A stretch of 64,000 nucleotides of DNA, from assembly GCF_000143885.2 (NCBI RefSeq), contig NC_018581.1, forward strand, positions 2,170,001 to 2,234,000, in the 5' to 3' direction. The notes beneath the pieces were generated by a model. The model saw nothing but the letters and a program-made list of their open reading frames with translations, was not told the DNA's origin and made no database searches. Within the stretch, counting starts at the first letter, position 1, and each line of letters begins with the position of its first letter. The DNA comes from Gordonia sp. KTR9 (GTDB lineage Bacteria > Actinomycetota > Actinomycetes > Mycobacteriales > Mycobacteriaceae). A program made the position numbers and the translations under genes. Shown piece after piece: positions 18,701 through 25,759 of this stretch.

Positions 18701-21700
18701 GTGAGTTCACCGAACAGATCACCGGTCGCTCCGGTGCGCTGGCCTCGGCCGCGTACACCCTGCTGGACAAGCTCGGACTCGCCGAGGTCGCCGACCTCGC
18801 CGAGACCGCCGCGGACCCGAACGCCGAGCTCGCCGAGCTCGTCAGTGCCGAACTCGGTTCGGACTGGGCCCGTACCGTTGCTCCCGCCTTCGACGCCGCC
18901 AAGGTCGTCCTCATCGACGACCGGTGGGCGACGGCCCGCGAGGACCTCGTCCGCCTCTGGCTGACCGACGAGCACGATCTCGACGCCGACTTCGACAAGA
19001 TCGTCGGCGGGTTCGCCGGAGCCGGTGACACCGTCGCCGACCACGCCACCTGGTGGCAGGGCAAGGCACTGGCCGCCGGAAATGCGGTGCACGGCCGCGT
19101 CTTCGGCGCGATCGCGCATGCTGCGGAGAACCCGGAGAAGGGTGAGTACAGCCGCGAGATCGCCGTCGTCACCGGTGCGAGCAAGGGCTCGATCGCCGCG
19201 GGCGTTGTCGCCGGCCTGCTCGCCGGTGGTGCGACGGTGATCGCGACGACGTCGCGTCTGAACTCCGACCGTCTGGCGTTCTACAAGAAGCTGTACCGCG
19301 AGAACGCCCGGGCCGGTGCCGCACTGTGGATCGCCCCGGCGAACATGGCCTCCTACGCCGACGTCGACGATCTCGTCGGGTGGATCGCGGCCGAGCAGAC
19401 CGAGAACCTCGGCGGCACGACCGCGGTGGTGAAGCCGGCGATGAAGCCGACTCTGCTGTTCCCCTTCGCCGCACCGCGGGTCGCCGGTGACCTCACCGAC
19501 GCCGGTGGTCGCGCCGAGCTGGAGATGAAGGTGCTCCTCTGGTCGGTCGAGCGCCTCATCGGCGGTCTCGCCGACGTCCATTCCGACCACGACATCGCGG
19601 CCCGGGTGCACGTCGTGCTCCCCGGTTCGCCGAACCGCGGCATGTTCGGCGGCGACGGCGCCTACGGCGAGAGCAAGGCCTCGCTCGACGCACTCGTGCA
19701 GCGCTGGTCGGCCGAGGAGTCCTGGGGTTCCAAGACGACGCTCGCCCATGCGCTGATCGGCTGGGTGCGCGGCACCGGGCTGATGGGTCACAACGACGGG
19801 ATGGTCGACGCGGTCGAGGCTGCGGGTGTGCGCACCTGGAGCACCGAGGAGATGGCGGCGAACCTGCTGACCCTGTGCACGCCGGAGCAGCGTTCGAGCG
19901 CGGTGAGCGCGCCGGTCCTGGCCGACTTCACCGGCGGGCTGGACAGCTCGACCGATCTCAAGGCCCTCGCCGCCACCGCGGCGGCGGCCGCCGAGGAGTC
20001 CGCGGACACCGAGGACGAGCCGGCGACGACCGTCGCGGCGTTGCCGGCTCCGGCGCGCGCCCCGAAGGCGATGCGTCCCGAGTGGCCTGCGATCGACGCC
20101 CGGCCCGAGGACCTCGTGGTCATCGTCGGCGCCGGCGAGCTCGGCCCGTTCGGTTCGGCCCGTACCCGTTTCGAGATGGAGGTCGACGAGAAGCTCTCGG
20201 CGGCAGGCGTTCTCGAGCTAGCCTGGAACACCGGACTGGTGCACTGGGATTCGGCGCCGAAGCCGGGCTGGTACGACACCGCGTCGGGAGACCCGGTGCC
20301 GGAGAGCGAGATCGCCGAGCGCTACCACGACGAGGTCGTCTCGCGCTGCGGTATCCGCCGCTACGCCGACGACGGGGCGATGGTCGACAACACCTCGCCG
20401 CTGCTGACCTCGGTCTTCGTCGACGAGGATCTGACCTTCACGGTCAACTCCGAGGCCGAGGCGCGGGCATTCGCCAGTGCCAACCCGGAGAAGACCAGGG
20501 TCGCGCAGAACGCCGACGGCGACTGGCAGGTCACGCGTCTGGCGGGCACCGAGATCCGCGTCCCGCGTCAGTTCGCACTGACCCGGACCGTCGGCGGCCA
20601 GATCCCGACCGGATTCGATCCGACCCGCTGGGGCGTCAGCCCCGACATGGTCGAGTCGATCGACCGGGTCGCGCTGTGGAACCTGGTGGCCACCGTCGAC
20701 GCCTTCCTGTCGTCGGGCTTCACCCCGAGCGAACTGATGCGCTGGGTGCACCCGGGTCTGGTGGCGAACACGCAGGGCACCGGTATGGGCGGCATGACCT
20801 CCATGCGCGATCTGTACGTCAACACCCTGCTCGGGGAGGCCAACGCCAACGACATCCTGCAGGAGGCGCTGCCGAACATCGTTGCGGCACACGTCGTCCA
20901 GTCGTACGTGGGCAGCTACGGTGCGATGATCCATCCGGTGGCGGCGTGCGCGACCGCAGCGGTGTCGGTCGAGGAGGGCGTCGACAAGATCCGCCTCGGC
21001 AAGGCGCTGTTCGCGGTGGCCGGCGGCTTCGACGACCTCGGCATCGAGGGCATCGTGGGCTTCGGCGCGATGTCGGCGACCGCCGACTCGGCGAAGATGA
21101 CCGCGCGCGGCATCGACGACCGTCGCTTCTCGCGGGCCAACGACCGTCGACGCGGCGGGTTCGTCGAGTCGGCCGGCGGCGGCACGATCCTGCTCGCCCG
21201 CGGCGACGTCGCGGCCGAGATGGGTCTGCCGGTGCTGGGTGTGGTCGCGTGGGCGCAGAGCTTCGGCGACGGCGTGCACACCTCGATCCCGGCTCCGGGT
21301 CTCGGTGCCCTGGGTGCGGCTCGCGGGTCGCTGTCCTCGCCGCTGGCCCGCGCGCTGGGTTCGCTCGGCGTCAGTGCGGACGACGTGGCGGTCGTGTCGA
21401 AGCACGACACCTCCACCAAGGCCAACGATCCCAACGAGTCGGAGCTGCACGAGCGGCTCGCGACGGCGATCGGCCGCGGCAAGGGCGCACCGCTGTTCGT
21501 GGTGTCGCAGAAGTCGCTGACCGGTCACGCCAAGGGCGGCGCGGCCGCCTTCCAGCTGATCGGCCTGTGCCAGATCCTGCGTGACGGCGTCATCCCGCCG
21601 AACCGCAGCCTCGACTGCGTCGACGACAAGATGGCGGAGTACCCGCACCTGGTGTGGCCGCGCGAGACGTTGCAGCTCGGCGAGCGGTTCCCGCTCAAGG

Positions 21701-22038
21701 CCGGCCTGCTGACCAGCCTGGGCTTCGGTCACGTGTCCGGACTCATCGCGGTGGTGCACCCGGAGGCCTTCATCGCCTCGCTGAACCCGGAGGAGCGCGA
21801 CGCATATCGGCAGCGCGCCGACGAGCGCACCCGCCTGGGCAGCCAGCGGTTCCTGCAGTCGATCTGCGGTGGCGAGCCGGCCTACCAGCGCCCGCCGAAC
21901 CGCCGCTTCGACGAGTCGGTCGACGAGCACGACGCCGAGGCCGGCATGCTCCTCGATCCGCAGACGCGGCTCGACGGTGACGACGTGTACGGGGCCGACG
22001 TCTCCGGCGCCGGCGTCACGGCGGCGGGAAGCCGGTGA
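12763..22038 (+). CDS. fas: Type I multifunctional fatty acid synthase (FAS-I)
   Basis: A 3,091-aa polypeptide carrying every step of de novo fatty acid synthesis, close to the 3,069 aa of M. tuberculosis Fas. Domains in order: acetyl transferase (VVGHSQGSLA, about 144-153), enoyl reductase (SPMLLAGMTPTTVDPAI, from about 424), MaoC-like dehydratase (GDRNPIHTD, about 1234), malonyl/palmitoyl transferase (GHSVGEYNAL, about 1444), an Ala/Pro linker (about 1750-1785), ACP (VSSRRNQLLLD, about 1820, with the phosphopantetheine serine), ketoreductase (VVTGASKGS, about 2136) and ketosynthase (Cys2729 in VAACATAAV, KHDTSTKAND, SLTGHAKGG). GTG at 12763 was chosen for its AGGAG 5 nt upstream. The stop overlaps or closely precedes acpS, whose product activates the ACP. 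FAS-I supplies acyl-CoA for membrane lipids and mycolates. Confidence 0.97.
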   Translation: MTVDQFRSGSQGAANAERPTTTLIERLTQGEPYAISFGGQGGAWLPTLTELVVDADLEHRVAAIVDAAERLVEPVADELVVARVSGFHPLTWVHAHDAGDDVPAEAALADFTLSGPGVLLTQLAAVEALRKQGLDTAVLPPNAVVGHSQGSLATDAVGAEGRIAESGQGLLLAVAHLIGAAGSLIARRRGLGVTTDGTPMLALTNISPARVDEILARYRDGLHEDDLATAPVVAIKNSRTAVVLSGAPRHLAAFAALCERIAATEADERKRKVTGGAPFAPKFDQLQVSVAFHHPAMAEAVELVGQWADRCGIDRDLATRHAHDILVGHVDWVASVDEIVAGGAKWVLDFGPGDIATRLTASLVRGQGVGLVPAALRVGQRNLFSPGGVPEVATPWSQFAPTLVELPDGRAVVETSFTRLTGRSPMLLAGMTPTTVDPAIVAAAANAGHWAELAGGGQVTEEIFARNIATLTDLLEPGREAQFNALFLDPYLWKLQLGGKRIVQKARAQGAPLDGVIVSAGIPELEDAVALVDEFVEAGLRFVAFKPGTVEQIRSVVRIAAEVPHHPIIVQIEGGRAGGHHSWEDLDDLLIATYGELRARPNVVICVGGGIGTPERASEYLTGTWAAAHGYPAMPLDGILIGTAAMAAKEATTTPEVKQLLVDTVGIDEWIGAGHATAGMASGRSQLGADIHEVDNTASRCGRLLDEVAGDAEAVSARRDEIIAAMADTAKPYFGDVAAMTYREWLDRYAALAVGDARGEQVPWADITWQQRFVEMLQRTEARMHPQDSGPIPTMFAEVAAAADPHAAIDALGSVYPEIDTDVLHPADVAFFLELCRTPGKPVNFVPVIDKDVRRWWRSDSLWQAHDPRYGADAVCVIPGPVAVAGITRVDEPVGELLDRFEAQVAADLQAAGERPSAVASRHRAGLAEEAGVLTAVLESDDVSWAGRIVASPIALLGDRDAWTVVGPERAEHAVSGAFLEQVAADSDSDAARFDLVVPISGASVRIPLLAGESLRDGGSPLVGLADASDAMREILTVAAGGSLAEVNDGVSVTTVSWQPDSVADHAAVTGFSLPPHLRPTTPTAPFGFAVPDTLVGACWPSVFSVIGAARTDAGDPVVEGLLDLVHLDHAIALTGEIPSTAAELTVTARAGAVRDAEVGRVVEVSVEIAGPSGPIATLDERFAIRGRLGAAELTDPARAGGAPVAEQSATRKLIRTATITAPNRMNGFAVVSGDRNPIHTDAAAAKLAGLGDPIVHGMWLSAAAQQVVTATDAKNPTPSPRPLIGWTARYLGMVRLGDRITVRVDRVGLDNGREVVEVSAKVGDNLVMSATGLLAAPRTVYAFPGQGIQSKGMGLDARSRSKAARKIWDRADKHTRAALGFSILAVVRDNPTTLVANGTTYNHPDGVLYLTQFTQVAMATLGVAQIAELKESGGFVEGAITCGHSVGEYNALAACAGVLPLEAVLEVVFQRGEAMHHLVPRDEKGRSDYRMAAIRPSQFGLADAEVTGFVSGVGEQAGEFLEVVNLNLLGSQYAIAGTVRGLELLEAEIDRRRVEFGGKRAFILIPGIDVPFHSSVLRAGVPEFRGKLAELLPADIDIDILVGRYIPNLVPRLFNLGRDFVEEIAALVPSDPLNEVLADWDAWEATPSELARVILIELLAWQFASPVRWIETQELLFSGPERNGLAVQRFVEIGLKGAPTLTGLATNTLKLDDYASATTEVLNVERDSDTILAKDAGHEPDEDEIDAPAESAPSAADAAPAPAAAPAPAAPAAPAGGPRPDDIAFTPSDAVKSVIALWTKMRVDQIGSADTIEALCDGVSSRRNQLLLDIGGELGLGAIDGAAEADMTALSSTVETLARGYRPLGAVLTDAVSDQVRKVLGPLGKRQNYITDRVAGVWQLGPGWGLHTTVALALGTRDGASVRGEALGNLLDGPLTNTDSLDALIDKAVSAVGAVKGIPVGKPAAESGGGATVDAAALGEFTEQITGRSGALASAAYTLLDKLGLAEVADLAETAADPNAELAELVSAELGSDWARTVAPAFDAAKVVLIDDRWATAREDLVRLWLTDEHDLDADFDKIVGGFAGAGDTVADHATWWQGKALAAGNAVHGRVFGAIAHAAENPEKGEYSREIAVVTGASKGSIAAGVVAGLLAGGATVIATTSRLNSDRLAFYKKLYRENARAGAALWIAPANMASYADVDDLVGWIAAEQTENLGGTTAVVKPAMKPTLLFPFAAPRVAGDLTDAGGRAELEMKVLLWSVERLIGGLADVHSDHDIAARVHVVLPGSPNRGMFGGDGAYGESKASLDALVQRWSAEESWGSKTTLAHALIGWVRGTGLMGHNDGMVDAVEAAGVRTWSTEEMAANLLTLCTPEQRSSAVSAPVLADFTGGLDSSTDLKALAATAAAAAEESADTEDEPATTVAALPAPARAPKAMRPEWPAIDARPEDLVVIVGAGELGPFGSARTRFEMEVDEKLSAAGVLELAWNTGLVHWDSAPKPGWYDTASGDPVPESEIAERYHDEVVSRCGIRRYADDGAMVDNTSPLLTSVFVDEDLTFTVNSEAEARAFASANPEKTRVAQNADGDWQVTRLAGTEIRVPRQFALTRTVGGQIPTGFDPTRWGVSPDMVESIDRVALWNLVATVDAFLSSGFTPSELMRWVHPGLVANTQGTGMGGMTSMRDLYVNTLLGEANANDILQEALPNIVAAHVVQSYVGSYGAMIHPVAACATAAVSVEEGVDKIRLGKALFAVAGGFDDLGIEGIVGFGAMSATADSAKMTARGIDDRRFSRANDRRRGGFVESAGGGTILLARGDVAAEMGLPVLGVVAWAQSFGDGVHTSIPAPGLGALGAARGSLSSPLARALGSLGVSADDVAVVSKHDTSTKANDPNESELHERLATAIGRGKGAPLFVVSQKSLTGHAKGGAAAFQLIGLCQILRDGVIPPNRSLDCVDDKMAEYPHLVWPRETLQLGERFPLKAGLLTSLGFGHVSGLIAVVHPEAFIASLNPEERDAYRQRADERTRLGSQRFLQSICGGEPAYQRPPNRRFDESVDEHDAEAGMLLDPQTRLDGDDVYGADVSGAGVTAAGSR

Positions 22039-22076
22039 CGCATGGTGTGTCGAACGGTGCGGGCGACTCCGGCGGG

Positions 22077-22469
22077 ATGAGTGTCCTCGGTGTGGGGATC
22101 GACATCGTGTCGATCCCGGAGTTCGGCGAGCAACTCCGGCAGCCGGGTACGACGTTCGCCGACCGGTTCACGGTCGGCGAGCGTCGGGACTCGGCGGCCG
22201 GGACCGGCGACGACGCCCGGCATCTGGCCGCGCGCTGGGCGGCCAAGGAGGCCGTCGTGAAGGCGTGGTCGGTGAGTCGCTTCTCGCGTTCGCCGCTGCT
22301 GCCGCTGATCCGGCACAGCGACATCGAGGTCGTGACCGACACCTGGGGACGGCCGGCGATCAGGCTGTCCGGGGAGATCGGTGAACACCTGCGCGACACG
22401 AACGTGCACGTGTCGTTGACCCACGACGGCGACACCGCCGCGGCGGTGGCCATCCTCGAGGGCAGGTAG
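22077..22469 (+). CDS. acpS: Holo-[acyl-carrier-protein] synthase
   Basis: A 130-aa protein that transfers 4'-phosphopantetheine from CoA to the ACP serine of the upstream synthase. Family signatures are GVGIDIVSIPEF (metal-binding Asp) and ARWAAKEAVVKAWS (Glu and Lys of the active site), ending with HVSLTHDGDTAAAVAI. The ATG at 22077 gives MSVLGVGIDIVS, the same length and N-terminus as M. tuberculosis AcpS. An alternative GTG at 22035 overlaps the fas TGA (GTGA) and would add 14 residues; it cannot be excluded and would give tight coupling. The fas-acpS pairing is the standard mycobacterial operon. Confidence 0.95.
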   Translation: MSVLGVGIDIVSIPEFGEQLRQPGTTFADRFTVGERRDSAAGTGDDARHLAARWAAKEAVVKAWSVSRFSRSPLLPLIRHSDIEVVTDTWGRPAIRLSGEIGEHLRDTNVHVSLTHDGDTAAAVAILEGR

Positions 22470-22485
22470 CCCCACCGGCGGCGCC

Positions 22486-23112
22486 TCAGACCGCCGTGGA
22501 CTCCTCCAGGAGCAGATAGCCCGCGAGCATCCGCTTGAGTTCGGCGACGGTCTCGTCGTGGTCATGGCCGTCCTGCACCGAGAAGCTCAGCAGCGAGTAG
22601 GCCGTGTGGACGAGCACCTGCGACATCATCTCGCGTCGCTCACGCTGTGACGGCGTGAGCGGCGCGATGATCCGTGCGACCTGTTCGGCGAGCACCCGTT
22701 CGTTCAGCGACGCGGTGGCGCGGGTCGCCGGGGTCGACTGGACGGCCAGCCACACCGCGCGTCGCGAGGGATCGGTACGCCACAATGCCGCGAGGTGGTC
22801 GAGGAACTTCTCCAGCAGGCTCGGCCATTCCAGGGACGGCACCTCGGAGGAGAACGCCGTGAGTTCCTCGCGCACGTCGACGGTGTCCTGGCGATCCAGC
22901 TCGCACACGATGACGTACTTGTTCGCGAAGTACTGGTAGAGGGTCCCGATGGGGACCTCGGCCCGCGTCGCTATCTCCTCGCACGTCAGCGACTCGAAAC
23001 CGACGTCGATCAACAGCTCCCGGGCCGCCTCGAGCATCGCCTGGAACTTGCGTTTGCTGCGCTCCTGGGTGGGCCGCTTGCGCGGTACCAGCGGTTCGGC
23101 GGACTCGGGCAT
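22486..23112 (-). CDS. TetR family transcriptional regulator
   Basis: A 208-aa regulator. The N-terminal helix-turn-helix reads RPTQERSKRKFQAMLEAARE, then CEEIATRAEVPIGTLYQYFANK (about residues 45-66), a typical TetR recognition helix. The C-terminal part (about 85-205) is a helical ligand-binding and dimerisation region with no recognisable ligand class. The start MPESAEPL at 23112 lies 10 bp after the bcp stop, so the two genes probably form one minus-strand transcript; a longer frame reaching into bcp is rejected. It converges with acpS, 16 bp apart. Its target is unknown. Position next to fas-acpS does not prove that it regulates them. Confidence 0.87.
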   Translation of the reverse strand: MPESAEPLVPRKRPTQERSKRKFQAMLEAARELLIDVGFESLTCEEIATRAEVPIGTLYQYFANKYVIVCELDRQDTVDVREELTAFSSEVPSLEWPSLLEKFLDHLAALWRTDPSRRAVWLAVQSTPATRATASLNERVLAEQVARIIAPLTPSQRERREMMSQVLVHTAYSLLSFSVQDGHDHDETVAELKRMLAGYLLLEESTAV

Positions 23113-23122
23113 CGGGGCCGGC

Positions 23123-23599
23123 TCAGACGGACAGGTCGCGGCGCAGTTTGGCGACGTGTCCGGTGGCGCGGACGTTGTACTGCGCCAGTTCGATCGTGCC
23201 CTCGGCATCGACCAGGAACGTCGACCGGATCACGCCGGTGACGGTCTTGCCGTACATCTTCTTCTCCCCGAACGCGCCCCACTCGGTGAGCACCTTCTTC
23301 TCCGGGTCGCTGAGCAAGGGAAACGTGAGGCCCTCGGCCTCGACGAACTTCGCGAGCTTCGCCGGCTTGTCGGGGGAGATGCCGAGCACGGCGATTCCGG
23401 CCTCGTTCAGCTCGCCCAGGTTGTCGCGGAAGTCGCAGGCCTGTTTGGTGCAACCCGGCGTGGAAGCCGCGGGATAGAAGTACACGACGACTTTGCGTCC
23501 GGCGTAGTCCGAGAGCGAGACCGGGTCGCCGTTCGCGTCGGGCAGCGTGAACGGCGGGGCCTTGTCGCCCACGGACAGTCGGGTGGTGGTCTCTGCCAT
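23123..23599 (-). CDS. bcp: Thioredoxin-dependent peroxiredoxin (Bcp/PrxQ)
   Basis: A 158-aa peroxiredoxin reducing H2O2 and organic hydroperoxides. The peroxidatic Cys50 lies in STPGCTKQAC, with a resolving Cys55 five residues later, the classic atypical two-Cys PrxQ arrangement. YFYPAASTPGC and the later GVIRSTFLVD support the thioredoxin fold. The ATG at 23599 is 1 nt after the predicted +1 of a TAGCCT -10 box (23607-23612), so the transcript is near-leaderless. A tetR gene follows on the same strand. In M. tuberculosis the homologue Rv2521 also lies close to acpS and fas. Confidence 0.95.
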   Translation of the reverse strand: MAETTTRLSVGDKAPPFTLPDANGDPVSLSDYAGRKVVVYFYPAASTPGCTKQACDFRDNLGELNEAGIAVLGISPDKPAKLAKFVEAEGLTFPLLSDPEKKVLTEWGAFGEKKMYGKTVTGVIRSTFLVDAEGTIELAQYNVRATGHVAKLRRDLSV

Positions 23600-23753
23600 G
23601 AGAGCCAGGCTAGTGCATGGCCACATGCCCGGATGCCGGGATGTCGTAGCATCGAGACGCTGCCATCTGGCGGTTCGTCCCCGGCCCCGAGAAAGGTCGA
23701 TCGGCCGGTCGGGGAAGCGGAAAGACAAACGAGAAGCGCCGGAAGGATGCAAC

Positions 23754-23978
23754 GTGGCCGGAGATACCGAACGTATCGAGCAGGACATCGCCAAGGCCCG
23801 TGAGGACCTCGCCAGCACGCTCGACGCGCTGGCCGAACGCACCAGCCCGCAGCGGCTCGCCGACGACGCCAAGTCCAAGGCCCTCGCCACGCTGCAGACG
23901 CCCGCGGTGAAGTACGCGATCGCCGGATTGGGTGCGCTGGTGGTGCTCATCGTCGTCCGCAAGGTCGCCGCCAGGTGA
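23754..23978 (+). CDS. DUF3618 small membrane-anchored protein
   Basis: A 74-aa protein with a charged N-terminal helix (DTERIEQDIAKAREDLASTL) and one C-terminal membrane helix (about residues 50-70, YAIAGLGALVVLIVV) followed by basic residues. This is the DUF3618 layout, matching M. tuberculosis Rv2520c in the same gene neighbourhood. GTG at 23754 is preceded by GGAAGG at 7 nt, which fixes the start; the frame is open upstream but lacks a signal there. Function is unknown; a coiled-coil inner-membrane organiser has been suggested for such proteins only by shape. Confidence 0.85.
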   Translation: MAGDTERIEQDIAKAREDLASTLDALAERTSPQRLADDAKSKALATLQTPAVKYAIAGLGALVVLIVVRKVAAR

Positions 23979-24105
23979 TCCGGTGATCCCGCCGGTGGGG
24001 ACAGGGACTCGTCCGCGCAGGCCCGTCGGGCGGCAGAAACCGCGCCGACCAGGCGATTTCACTTCTGCCGCGCGGGTCCTGTAAGGTTCCATCTCGCACC
24101 GGCAA

Positions 24106-24178
<73 letters not shown>

Positions 24179-24186
24179 CAGAGTTT

Positions 24187-24217
24187 CAAGACGCCTCGCA
24201 TTCAGCGGGGCGTCTTG
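24187..24217 (+). terminator. Hairpin terminator after tRNA-Lys
   Basis: A 13-bp stem (24187-24199 with 24205-24217, one G-U pair) around the loop ATTCA starts 8 nt after the tRNA and is followed by TGTGTCAT. It fits a tRNA intrinsic terminator. Confidence 0.7.
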
Positions 24218-24475
24218 TGTCATCTCAGAAGGTTTTCGGTCGCGCGCGGGTGCTTGATGAACAGCAGGTGAACGTCCGGCGTTTCGCGTGCGCAACACGC
24301 CACTCGAACGGATGACCGGCGAAGCGATCGGTGCGATTTCTCGTACACTGGTCGGCGACATCGGGTTCGGAATGTCGGTGTTCGGCGGTTCGGGGTTCAG
24401 ATGTCAGGTTTTCACAGGTTGCGGGGCAGCGTGACCGGCCGATTCGGGGTCGGGACGCCGACAGGCGGGAGTGAG

Positions 24476-25690
24476 ATGGGGATGGGCCGTACTCGGCGGA
24501 TGCCGCTGATCATCAGCGGGGTGATGTTGGCGATCGTCGCGCTGGTGACGTCGTGCACGCAGGAAGCGTCGTACTCCGACAACGTCAGCAGTTCCAGTCT
24601 TTTCGACGACCTGCTCAAGCCGGGTCTCGAGATCACCGAGTGGGCCGAACGTCCCCTGAACGACAACGCCGTCGGTGTGCAGCCCGGCGCGCCCATCAAG
24701 GTGAAGACCAGTGAGGGCACCATCAGCCGGGTGCTGATCAAGAAGTCCGACGGCACTCCCGTCAAGGGCACCCTCGCGGACAACGACACGGTGTGGGTCA
24801 GCGACGAGGCCCTCGGCTACAACCGCACCTACACGCTGGAGACCGACGCGGTCGGCATCGGCGGAGCGGTCACCAAGAAGGTCACGTTCACGACCAGCAG
24901 CCCCAACAACCTGACGCAGGCGTACCTGACCCCGAGCCCCGGCGAGACCGTCGGCATCGGGCAGCCGGTCGCGGTCAAGTTCGACGAGCCGATCGCGGAT
25001 CGCCGTGCGGCGCAGCGCGCCATCCGGATCACCACCGATCCTCCGGTGGAGGGCGCCTTCTACTGGATCAGCCCCAGCGAGGTCCGGTGGCGGCCGGCGG
25101 AGTACTGGAAGCCGGGCACCAAGGTGCGGGTCGCGGTCAACACCTATGGCATCGACCTCGGTGACGGACTGTTCGGCCAGGAGAACGTGCGTACCAACTT
25201 CACGGTGGGACGCTCGATGATCATCACCGCCGACGACAACACCAAGCAGGTCGTCTTCGAGCGTGACGGCAAGGTCATCCGGAGCATGCCGACGTCGATG
25301 GGCAAGGCAGGCGACGAGACCGACAACGGCGTCTACCTGATCGCGGACAAGCACGACCACATCATCATGGACTCTTCGACCTACGGTGTGCCCGTCAACT
25401 CGTCGAACGGCTACCGCACCCCGGTCGACTACGCGACCCGGATGTCCTACAGCGGCATCTTCTTCCACTCCGCACCGTGGTCGGTGTGGGCGCAGGGCAA
25501 CACCAACACGAGTCACGGCTGCCTGAACCTGAGCCCGGAGAACGCGCTGTGGGTCATGGAGAACACCCTCCGCGGCGACCCGGTGGTCGTGAAGAACACG
25601 ACCGGCGGAACCCTGTCGGGCACCGACGGACTCGGTGACTGGAACATCCCGTGGTCGGTGTGGCGCAAGGGCAACGCCGACAACGCCTGA
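24476..25690 (+). CDS. ldtB: L,D-transpeptidase lipoprotein (LdtB/LdtMt2 type)
   Basis: A 404-aa exported cell-wall enzyme making 3-3 (mDap-mDap) cross-links in peptidoglycan. The N-terminus has basic residues, a hydrophobic stretch and the lipobox VTSC at about residue 27, so it is probably a lipoprotein. Two Ig-like domains follow (about 60-250), then the YkuD catalytic domain with HSAPW and the signature SHGCLN, with the nucleophile at Cys349. The tail GDWNIPWSVW matches M. tuberculosis LdtMt2 (Rv2518c). The ATG at 24476 was chosen for GGGAG just upstream; an in-frame ATG at 24401 is possible. A bidirectional hairpin separates it from the convergent ceramidase gene. Confidence 0.95.
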   Translation: MGMGRTRRMPLIISGVMLAIVALVTSCTQEASYSDNVSSSSLFDDLLKPGLEITEWAERPLNDNAVGVQPGAPIKVKTSEGTISRVLIKKSDGTPVKGTLADNDTVWVSDEALGYNRTYTLETDAVGIGGAVTKKVTFTTSSPNNLTQAYLTPSPGETVGIGQPVAVKFDEPIADRRAAQRAIRITTDPPVEGAFYWISPSEVRWRPAEYWKPGTKVRVAVNTYGIDLGDGLFGQENVRTNFTVGRSMIITADDNTKQVVFERDGKVIRSMPTSMGKAGDETDNGVYLIADKHDHIIMDSSTYGVPVNSSNGYRTPVDYATRMSYSGIFFHSAPWSVWAQGNTNTSHGCLNLSPENALWVMENTLRGDPVVVKNTTGGTLSGTDGLGDWNIPWSVWRKGNADNA

Positions 25691-25704
25691 CGCCAGACAG
25701 TTCC

Positions 25705-25743
25705 CGGACGCCACCGAACCCGCATCGCGGTCGGTGGCGTCCG
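25705..25743. terminator. Bidirectional hairpin between ldtB and the ceramidase gene
   Basis: A perfect 13-bp inverted repeat: CGGACGCCACCGA at 25705-25717 and its complement at 25731-25743, loop 13 nt. It sits between two convergent stops (25690 and 25760). Confidence 0.7.
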
Positions 25744-25759
25744 TGCGTCGGGCGGAGGA

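Noticed and set aside
12553..19791. 2,412-aa open frame on the minus strand opposite fas
   Set aside because: Long antisense frames arise in very GC-rich coding DNA from codon bias. Composition is Arg/Gly/Asp-repetitive with no domain, and the plus strand encodes complete FAS-I.
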